Origin: Pleurocapsales cyanobacterium LEGE 06147
GTDB taxonomy: Bacteria; Cyanobacteriota; Cyanobacteriia; Cyanobacteriales; Xenococcaceae
Assembly: GCA_015207585.1 (NCBI GenBank)
Contig: JADEWQ010000011.1
Coordinates: 1-64,000, forward strand
Length of the DNA: 64,000 nucleotides
Direction: 5' to 3'
The position numbers and the translations under genes were made by a program. Below are positions 51,672-58,103 of the stretch, in pieces. Under the pieces are notes generated by a model that ran no database searches, was not told where the DNA came from, and was given only the letters and a program-made list of their open reading frames with translations. The first letter of the stretch is position 1; every line of letters starts with the position of its first letter.

Positions 51672-52328
51672 TCATCCAGAATCACGGCTCCCCTCAAGAC
51701 TGTCTTGGGACCGTTCTACTTGGTTGCGTAAGAGAGCGATGGACAGCACCACAACCCAGAGCATATAGGCGTAGATATTGATACGCTCCGTCACCCCCAT
51801 CCAAGGTGTGGGTAGATTTGCCTCAAGCCGGGAAGCGTCCAAACCTGCCAACGTGCCACCCACGACGAGGAGCAGGATTGTCGCGATCGAATAGAGGCGG
51901 AAGTACTTACCGAATGCCGTAGCTCCGGACCCAATGGCAAGCAGCATGAAGAGAACACCCACCATCGAGAGAATTGCATGCATGGTATCGGTCAGCGTTC
52001 CCTCGACCCCACGCAGATGCATCGGGAAAAATAGAGTCGCCACCAAGCCAAGAACTTCTTTGCCAATCAGCCCGACCGCCGTGAGGCGCAAAGCTCGCTT
52101 GCGACCAGCCGATATCCAAACACCCCATCCGAATGCGTACACTAGCACGCTATATATGATAAAAAGCGGAACGACGAGCGGTGTGGTCGGAGCGTCGATA
52201 GCGATCAGTTCGCTAACGGTTTGAGAGGTGGAACTGTAGCCCTCCCATTGCATAGGTGCAAGTACGACGGTGGCGACATAAAGCAACGAAGAGAGAATAC
52301 CGCAGACGAGCAAGATCTTTCGTCCCAT
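51672..52328 (-). CDS. DUF998 family membrane protein, atypical composition
   Basis: The 218-residue protein has about six hydrophobic helices (near 5-25, 50-72, 82-102, 112-135, 143-162, 185-205). The WEGYSSTSQTVSELIAIDAPTTPLV loop after helix 1 and the MHAILSMVGVLFMLLAIG segment fit DUF998. Function is unknown. The gene is visibly richer in G and C than its neighbours and has no HIP1 octamer, which suggests acquisition from another bacterium. The strand start is ATG 52328 after a GAGGTGAAGG ribosome binding site. Confidence 0.8.
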   Translation of the reverse strand: MGRKILLVCGILSSLLYVATVVLAPMQWEGYSSTSQTVSELIAIDAPTTPLVVPLFIIYSVLVYAFGWGVWISAGRKRALRLTAVGLIGKEVLGLVATLFFPMHLRGVEGTLTDTMHAILSMVGVLFMLLAIGSGATAFGKYFRLYSIATILLLVVGGTLAGLDASRLEANLPTPWMGVTERINIYAYMLWVVVLSIALLRNQVERSQDSLEGSRDSG

Positions 52329-52713
52329 CCTTCACCTCCTGAACAGGTTTTGGCTTCGGGTTTCTCGATAGCGTGCGTATTGTGTGAGCGCGTCACCATC
52401 GGTCACTATGATTCTTCTAAGTGTAGCTAACCTTGCTATGTCCGTCTAACTATTTATTAGACGGAAACTTTCTGGATATCCACCCTGTATGGGATAAATT
52501 TGAGAAATTTTCTGTATATCTACCTTATGAGGTGTCAGAAGTCCTTTCGATTCTTGAAAGTCAAATGTAAATAGCGCGATCGCATTCCTCGACCCAAGCG
52601 AGAAGCTCGCTTCGCTACGCTAGCGCAATTTTTTTTTCGAGCGGATGACCATTGTGTTCGAGGTTAAACAAATTCTGTACTTGTAGGAATTTTGCCGACA
52701 TGGCTCTCCAGAA
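52329..52713. other. Intergenic region with hairpin and direct repeats
   Basis: CCGTCTAA (52442-52449) and TTAGACGG (52455-52463, with an offset of one) form a short hairpin. TTTCTGGATATCCACC (from 52469) is repeated as TTTCTGTATATCTACC (from 52509) about 40 bases later. A GC-rich AAGCGAGAAGCTCGCTTCGCTACGC palindrome block (in two parts, about 52597-52625) follows. No gene is recognised. Confidence 0.5.
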
Positions 52714-53295
52714 TCAAAGAATCTCACTTAAATCTAAAATAAATCCAGGTAAGACATTTTCTCCTGATAGAGTTTGAGGATTATTTAAGATCTCTACTTG
52801 CTGCCCGGATCGATATATTTCTACTGTTTTCGCTGATGGCTCGATTAACCAACCAAGTTTAACACAATTATCTAAATACTCTTGCATCTTTGCCTGTAAG
52901 TCTTCATATCGCTGATTTTTCAAATCGCTAGGACTTACTAGCTCGATAACAAAATCAGGAGCGATGGGAGGAAAACCTTGCTTTTCTTCTAGGGTTAATG
53001 CATTCCAGCGTTCTAATTTAATCCAACTAACATCTGGACTTCTTCTTGCTCCATTAGGTAAAACAAACATTGTAGAAGAATCAAATGCTTCTCCTGTACC
53101 GTCTCGATCTGTCCAAATTCCTATTTGCTGTATTAGACGACGATTCTTTCTTCCTGCTTCACCTCCAGTCGGACTCATGACAATCAATTCTCCATCTTTA
53201 GTTAATTCCAATCGTGCTAGCTGTTCGGCGTATGCTAGTTGCTCGAATTGTTCTGGAGTTACTCGAAATCCTTCAGGAATAGAGATCGCTTCCAT
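52714..53295 (-). CDS. Uma2 family putative nuclease (copy A)
   Basis: The 193-residue protein is a PD-(D/E)XK-fold Uma2 family member: LELTKDGELIVMSPTGG, RRSPDVSWIKLERW (Asp), PDFVIELVSPSDL (Glu), and KMQEYLDNCVKLGWLIEP, then VEIYRSGQQVEIL. These genes are massively expanded in cyanobacteria; function is unknown. It is nearly identical to the gene at 53531 except about residues 48-80, where the two differ strongly. A Cys replaces Gly in DNGVKLGW of the other copy. Confidence 0.88.
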   Translation of the reverse strand: MEAISIPEGFRVTPEQFEQLAYAEQLARLELTKDGELIVMSPTGGEAGRKNRRLIQQIGIWTDRDGTGEAFDSSTMFVLPNGARRSPDVSWIKLERWNALTLEEKQGFPPIAPDFVIELVSPSDLKNQRYEDLQAKMQEYLDNCVKLGWLIEPSAKTVEIYRSGQQVEILNNPQTLSGENVLPGFILDLSEIL

Positions 53296-53342
53296 TTTTC
53301 TCTTTTTTAACTGATGTTTTTGATTCTTATTTTAAAGTTTTT

Positions 53343-53517
53343 GATAAAGCAGAAATTCAAAGATTGATTCAACAACGCTCGGGAAGCCAGAAAAGCAAAA
53401 AATATGCCCAAAGCGAGAGGTTCGCTTCGCGATCGCCTTGGAGAACGAGAACAATTACAACAAATGGAAATCACTTTAATCGATCGCCCTAATGGTGAAA
53501 CCAGTATCGTGCATTGA
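53343..53517 (+). pseudogene. cysS C-terminal fragment (copy 2, disrupted)
   Basis: Starting at GAT 53343 the plus strand encodes DKAEIQRLIQQRSGSQKSKK then YAQSE. In another frame after 53447 it encodes EQLQQMEITLIDRPNGETSI and VH before a stop. This matches the end of cysteinyl-tRNA synthetase (E. coli AEIEALIQQRLDARKAKDW and onwards). A palindromic GGTTCGCTTCGCGATCGCC block (about 53417-53440) sits at the break and shifts the frame. It is divergent from the adjacent Uma2 gene. Confidence 0.7.
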
Positions 53518-53530
53518 GATAAATTAAGAC

Positions 53531-54112
53531 TCAAAGAATCTCAGTTAAATCTAAAATAAATCCAGGTAAAATATCTTCTCCTGATAAAATTTGAGGATTA
53601 TTTAAAATCTCTACTTGCTGCCCGGATCGATATATTTCTACTGTTTTCGCTGATGGCTCGATTAACCAACCAAGTTTTACGCCATTATCTAAATACTCTT
53701 GCATCTTTGCCTGTAAGTCTTCATATCGCTGATTTTGTAAATCGCTAGTACTTACTAACTCGATAACAAAATCAGGAGCAAGAGGAGGAAATCCATCTTG
53801 TTGCGCTTGAGTTAGTTGATTCCACCGCTCTAGTTTAATCCAACTAACATCGGGACTTCTTCTCGCGCCATTGGGTAAAACAAAAATTGTAGAAGAATCA
53901 AAAGCTTTTCCTAATTTTGTCTGACGATTCCAAATTCCCAAATCTAAATATAGATTAAAGTTCTTTCCTCCTGCTGTTCCTCCAGTGGGACTCATTATAA
54001 TTAATTCTCCATCTTTAGTTAACTCCAATCGTGCTAGCTGTTCGGCGTATGCTAGTTGCTCGAATTGTTCTGGAGTTACTCGAAATCCTCTAGGAATAGA
54101 GATCGCTTCCAT
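53531..54112 (-). CDS. Uma2 family putative nuclease (copy B)
   Basis: The 193-residue protein shares the PD-(D/E)XK elements of copy A: RRSPDVSWIKLERW, PDFVIELVSTSDL, KMQEYLDNGVKLGWLIEP. The segment around residues 48-80 (TAGGKNFNLYLDLGIWNRQT) differs from copy A. Both the coding region and about 120 bases upstream are duplicated, so this is a tandem segmental duplication of Uma2 plus a cysS fragment. It ends 13 bases after cysS fragment copy 2. Confidence 0.88.
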   Translation of the reverse strand: MEAISIPRGFRVTPEQFEQLAYAEQLARLELTKDGELIIMSPTGGTAGGKNFNLYLDLGIWNRQTKLGKAFDSSTIFVLPNGARRSPDVSWIKLERWNQLTQAQQDGFPPLAPDFVIELVSTSDLQNQRYEDLQAKMQEYLDNGVKLGWLIEPSAKTVEIYRSGQQVEILNNPQILSGEDILPGFILDLTEIL

Positions 54113-54159
54113 TTTTCTCTTTTTTAACTGATGTTTTTGATTCTTATTTTAAAGTTTTT

Positions 54160-54245
54160 GATAAAGCAGAAATTCAAAGATTGATTCAACAACGCTCGGG
54201 AAGCCAGAAAAGCAAAAAATATGCCCAAAGCGAGACCGCATTAAA
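54160..54245 (+). pseudogene. cysS C-terminal fragment (copy 3, truncated)
   Basis: From GAT 54160 the sequence repeats copy 2 exactly (DKAEIQRLIQQRSGSQKSKK, YAQSE), then diverges after GCGAGACCGCATTAAAGAAC. It lacks the ITLID ending. It lies upstream of Uma2 copy B exactly as copy 2 lies upstream of copy A, and precedes the recN stop by about 55 bases. Confidence 0.65.
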
Positions 54246-54300
54246 GAACAATTACTGCAAGCAATTAGAACTACCTATTGGGGCAAAGTAATCGGTAAAG

Positions 54301-56082
54301 TTACTGCGTCCCATTTTCTCCTTTACCTTCTGCCTTCTGTCTTTTACTTGCTGCCTTAGCTAAAAGAGATTCGGCAAAAGCGATCGCTTCTTCGGCAGAA
54401 TGTCCGCCAGTAAGTTGGGCTAGTTCTTCCCTACGCAACAGACGATTGTTTAAGAGTTTGACTCTGACTACCGTGCGAATATCGGGTAGGTGAGAATCCC
54501 CATTAGAATTTGCTTGTTGGGATGTCTCTTCTATAATTGTTTTCTCGACGCAAAAGTGGTTATCTGCCATCGCCGCCACTAAGGGTTGGTGAGTGACGCA
54601 GAGAACTTGATGTTGCTGACCCAGTTGTTGCAGTTTTTCAGCGATCGCCTGTGCTACTTTACCGGATACTCCCGCATCGATTTCGTCAAAGATCAAGGTA
54701 TTGGAGTTAGGTTGGGATTGGGAAAAACAAGCTTTCAAAGCTAATAAAAAGCGACTCATCTCTCCCCCAGAAGCAATTTCTGCTAGGGGTTGTAATTTTT
54801 CTCCGGCATTGGGACTGATATAAAATTCTACCCGATCCGACCCGGTAGCCGTTCCCAGACAAGGAGTGAGCCTACATTCAAATACTACCTTATCCATGGC
54901 TAGGGGTTTGAGTTCTTTAACTAACTGACTGGCTAGCTTGGTTGCGGCTTGTTGCCTCAGTCCGGTTAGGCGATCGCAGGCACGGTCGAAACTAGTTAGG
55001 GCTGCTTTATATTCTTGTTCGAGAACTTCAATCGATTGACCGCTATCGGTCAGTTCGGCTAGTTCTTGTTGTAGATTTTGTCTATAGGCGATCGCTTCTG
55101 CCAGAGTAGGACCGTATTTGCGACAAATTCCCTTAAGTAGCCTAATTCTCTCTTCTACCTCGGTTAAACGTTCCGGATCTGCTTCTAATCTTTCCCCGTA
55201 GCTATTAATTTGTTGTCCTGCCTCTACTACTTGCGTCAATGCGGACTGTAATATTTCCAAAATTGATTCTAGTTCGCGGTCGTACTCGACCATATCGATC
55301 AGACTAGATTCTGCTTGTCCCAAGATATCGGCAGCGGCTGGTGCTTCTGTATCGCTTTGATAGAGGAGTTGATACACCTGATAACTCAGTTGTTGCAATT
55401 CAACTACGTGTAAGAGGCGATCGCGTTCTTGTTCTAATTGTTCGAGTTCGTCTGATTCGATTAATTTTGCTTCGGTTAATTCTTTTAATTGATATTCGAG
55501 TAAATCTTGTCTTTGCAGTCGTTCTCGTTCGGAATGACGGCGTTTTTCTAAAGTTTTTTTAGTTTGTTGGCAAATTCCATAAGCAGTGGTTACTTTTTCC
55601 CGTTGCTGCAAGAGAGATTTACCGCCGTACGAGTCGAGTAATTCCCGTTGTTTTTCTGGAATCATTAGCTGTACGGTTTGCCCTTGGGCAGTAATTTCTA
55701 CTAGGCGATCGCGCAGATCGGCAATTAGCTGTCGATTGACTAATAATCCATTAACCCGACAGCGGGTTCTCAAGCTACTATTGCCAATGGCAATTTCCCG
55801 ACTACAAACGAGATAATCTTCATCTAAGGGTTCGAGCGCTCGTTCTTTGAGCCACTGCATCAAGGTTGCATCTGCATCGAAAGTAGCTTCAACTATTGCC
55901 CGTTGGCTACCAGTGCGAATCAGGCGACTGCTAGCTTTTCCTCCCAAAGCCACATCAATCGCATCGAGAATAATCGATTTACCCGCCCCAGTCTCTCCCG
56001 TTAGTACGTTCAAACCGCTACCAACATCGAGTTCGAGGCGATCGATTAAAGCAAAGTTTTCAATTCTTAAAGAAACGAGCAT
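54301..56082 (-). CDS. recN: DNA repair protein RecN
   Basis: RecN is an SMC-like ATPase acting in double-strand break repair. The 593-residue protein has the N-terminal Walker A (NVLTGETGAGKSIILDAI near residue 28), a long coiled coil (about 155-385), a central linker and the C-terminal signature IASGGEMSRFLLALK with Walker B LIFDEIDAGVSG and VLCVTHQP. Length is normal for RecN. The C-terminal tail is polar (KAASKRQKAEGKGENG). Start ATG 56082. It is a single-gene unit on the minus strand. Confidence 0.96.
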   Translation of the reverse strand: MLVSLRIENFALIDRLELDVGSGLNVLTGETGAGKSIILDAIDVALGGKASSRLIRTGSQRAIVEATFDADATLMQWLKERALEPLDEDYLVCSREIAIGNSSLRTRCRVNGLLVNRQLIADLRDRLVEITAQGQTVQLMIPEKQRELLDSYGGKSLLQQREKVTTAYGICQQTKKTLEKRRHSERERLQRQDLLEYQLKELTEAKLIESDELEQLEQERDRLLHVVELQQLSYQVYQLLYQSDTEAPAAADILGQAESSLIDMVEYDRELESILEILQSALTQVVEAGQQINSYGERLEADPERLTEVEERIRLLKGICRKYGPTLAEAIAYRQNLQQELAELTDSGQSIEVLEQEYKAALTSFDRACDRLTGLRQQAATKLASQLVKELKPLAMDKVVFECRLTPCLGTATGSDRVEFYISPNAGEKLQPLAEIASGGEMSRFLLALKACFSQSQPNSNTLIFDEIDAGVSGKVAQAIAEKLQQLGQQHQVLCVTHQPLVAAMADNHFCVEKTIIEETSQQANSNGDSHLPDIRTVVRVKLLNNRLLRREELAQLTGGHSAEEAIAFAESLLAKAASKRQKAEGKGENGTQ

Positions 56083-56223
56083 TGAGAAACAACTTAATTA
56101 AGTTATGCCAAAGTTTATTATTTGAATTATTCGTAAACCGAATCTATCAAGAAGTGTAGCGAAAGGCAGTGGCGATCGTAACCGTAAGAGATAGTATTTA
56201 ATGTTATGGTGAGTTGAGTTTAA

Positions 56224-56262
56224 GGCGATCCCGCGAATGCGGGTGCTGCCGCACCGCCTTTC
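56224..56262. repeat. GC-rich palindromic repeat, second copy
   Basis: GGCGATCCCGCGAATGCGGG, then TGCTGCCGCACCGC. The 20-base TGCGGGTGCTGCCGCACCGC is identical to the repeat at 50268-50287. It lies in the 274-bp gap between recN and a glycosyltransferase gene and is strongly self-complementary. Confidence 0.7.
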
Positions 56263-56356
56263 GTCAAAATACTTAGTGTCTTAGTGGTAAGAAAGTTAAA
56301 CCACAAAAGCTGCACTGAAGCCAAAACACAAGAAAAACGCCGTTCATGATGGTTAC

Positions 56357-57403
56357 TTAGAGTGACTCTAGCGATTGCGCCAACTTTTCAACATATTGTT
56401 CAATCTTATGGCGTTTTAGAACAAGCTGATAAGCCTTTTGAGCACGAGCTTCAGCTTCTTTGGGATTGTTTAATAAATGTAAGATCGCCTCTTGCAATCC
56501 CAGATTATCTCCAGGTTCTACGGTAATTATTGCATCAGAGAGATAGTCAGCAAGTCCTTCTGTACGGATAGCAACAATAGGTCGCCTACAAGCCATTGCT
56601 TCCAGTAAAGCTGTTGCCCCAGCAGCATAGATATTTTTCCTAACACTGATCGCGACCACGTCAGCATCGCGGTAAAGCTGAACCAGTTCTGACCATTTAT
56701 AAAACCGACGGGACATATTAGCGGGGATTTTCTTTGGGAATGCTTGCTTTATTACAGATGTAAACGAAGAAAATCCACTGATCTTTACATCGACATCCAA
56801 GTTTTCGGTTGCGGCGGCGAGAAGGCGGTAGTCTCGTTTCTCCAAGCCTACACTCGCAATTACAGGTCTTGTCTTATTAGGTGAAGGAGAACCTGGCGAA
56901 AAAAAATTACAGTCTATTGGATGCCAAAAAAAAAGTACTCGGGAATCTGGAAGATTTAAATAGCGGCGAAGGAAATTAAGCTGAGGTCGAGAATTAACTA
57001 TGAATAGGTCAATTCGCTCTGCCAAGTGAAATAATTTTAGAGCGACACGTCCCCGAGGTCGGTCAATATTGTGAAAAAACACAGCGATTTTGGGTCGATC
57101 TTGTTTGGCACCGCAGAGAGTAGCTACGGGAATTCCTATATCTTCACCCGTGCAAAAAATAAGATCGTCTCGACCGAGTTGAGAAGCTAAAACACTAGCA
57201 AATGACCAACTTTTCGGGTCACCTGCGATTTTAGAACGAAGCTTATCCAGGGAAGAGACAGGATAAGATTCTGGCATTTTAAAAGTAGCTCCCAGTCTCT
57301 GACGGAGCATCTCGATATCGAATCGAGGTCTTTGGTGAATTTGAGTTTCTCGACTAATAGACTCTAGATCGATTAGTTTTTTTAGAGGAATATGATATCG
57401 CAA
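56357..57403 (-). CDS. GT4-like glycosyltransferase
   Basis: The 348-residue protein has a GT-B layout with the donor domain signatures PVIASVGLEKRDYRLLAAA near residue 180, LVQLYRDADVVAISV, ATALLEAMACRRPIVAIRTEGLADYLSD and the ending HKIEQYVEKLAQSL. The N-terminal part has DLIFCTGEDIGIPVATL and FFHNIDRPRGRVALKLF. It is shorter than the two GT4 enzymes near 8-13 kb and stands alone. Substrates are unknown. Confidence 0.82.
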   Translation of the reverse strand: MRYHIPLKKLIDLESISRETQIHQRPRFDIEMLRQRLGATFKMPESYPVSSLDKLRSKIAGDPKSWSFASVLASQLGRDDLIFCTGEDIGIPVATLCGAKQDRPKIAVFFHNIDRPRGRVALKLFHLAERIDLFIVNSRPQLNFLRRYLNLPDSRVLFFWHPIDCNFFSPGSPSPNKTRPVIASVGLEKRDYRLLAAATENLDVDVKISGFSSFTSVIKQAFPKKIPANMSRRFYKWSELVQLYRDADVVAISVRKNIYAAGATALLEAMACRRPIVAIRTEGLADYLSDAIITVEPGDNLGLQEAILHLLNNPKEAEARAQKAYQLVLKRHKIEQYVEKLAQSLESL

Positions 57404-57438
57404 TTTAATCTCCTAACTTTTCAGCCAAGTTAATTGAC

Positions 57439-57567
57439 GAAGGAGGTGATAGCTAGATGAAGTCTGTTTAGTAACTACTATTTATAGAATTAAAAAGTGC
57501 AGAACTAGATGTCGATGCGTTAGTCGACCAAATGTCTTCTGCTATGAGTAAACTGCGGTGCATCTAA
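57439..57567 (+). pseudogene. Possible decayed gene with perfect ribosome binding site
   Basis: GAAGGAGGTGAT (57439-57450) is a full match to the 16S anti-Shine-Dalgarno complement, and ATG follows at 57457. The frame reads MKSV, stop, stop, then LLFIELKSAELDVDALVDQ onwards to a stop at 57565, all in one frame. The later part looks like protein. I cannot name the family. It may be a gene start broken by nonsense changes. Confidence 0.35.
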
Positions 57568-57576
57568 ATAAATTTA

Positions 57577-58023
57577 ATGGGAAAATTAAAAATGTCATCG
57601 ACCTTATATGACACCGATTACAACCAATGGATCGAACAGACAGCACAACAATTACGAGAACGTAAGTTCGATTGTGTAGACTGGGACAATTTAATTGAAG
57701 AGATAGAGGACATGGGAAAAAGTCAGAGACGAGCCTTAGAAAGTCTTCTAACTCGTCTTTTAGAACATCTTCTCAAGTTGTCCTATTGGAGAGAAGAAAA
57801 AGAGCGATCGGGCAATCACTGGGCTTCTGAAATTGTCAATTTTCGTTATCAAATCCATAAGCGATTAGAGGAATCTCCCAGTTTAAACCCGAAGATGGAA
57901 TCAATTTATGCTGAAGTTTTTCCTGTTGCCCTTAAATCAGTATCCAAGCTATTTTTGCTTCCGTCTGATGCTCGTATTTCTTTAAAACAAGCCTTGGATG
58001 ATGACTGGTTTCCCGAGTCATAA
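57577..58023 (+). CDS. DUF29 family protein
   Basis: The 148-residue protein fits DUF29: YDTDYNQWIEQTAQQLRERKFDCVDWDNLIEEIEDMGKSQRRALES in pieces, LLTRLLEHLLKLSYW, and the ending LPSDARISLKQALDDDWFP. DUF29 proteins are abundant and of unknown function in cyanobacteria. The frame starts at ATG 57577, but ATG 57592 (MSSTLYDTDYNQW) may be the true start. It precedes the RND permease gene by 80 bases. Confidence 0.88.
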   Translation: MGKLKMSSTLYDTDYNQWIEQTAQQLRERKFDCVDWDNLIEEIEDMGKSQRRALESLLTRLLEHLLKLSYWREEKERSGNHWASEIVNFRYQIHKRLEESPSLNPKMESIYAEVFPVALKSVSKLFLLPSDARISLKQALDDDWFPES

Positions 58024-58103
58024 GTTTAAGATGAGGTTGGCGATGAAATAGAGTAGACTGTTGCGAATTATAGAAAAGTTTTGTCAAGCAGACTTGAGAG
58101 CCA

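Noticed and set aside
51934-52224. Plus-strand frame of about 96 codons opposite the DUF998 gene
   Set aside because: GC-rich genes often leave long antisense frames; the minus-strand frame has proper membrane helices and a good ribosome binding site.
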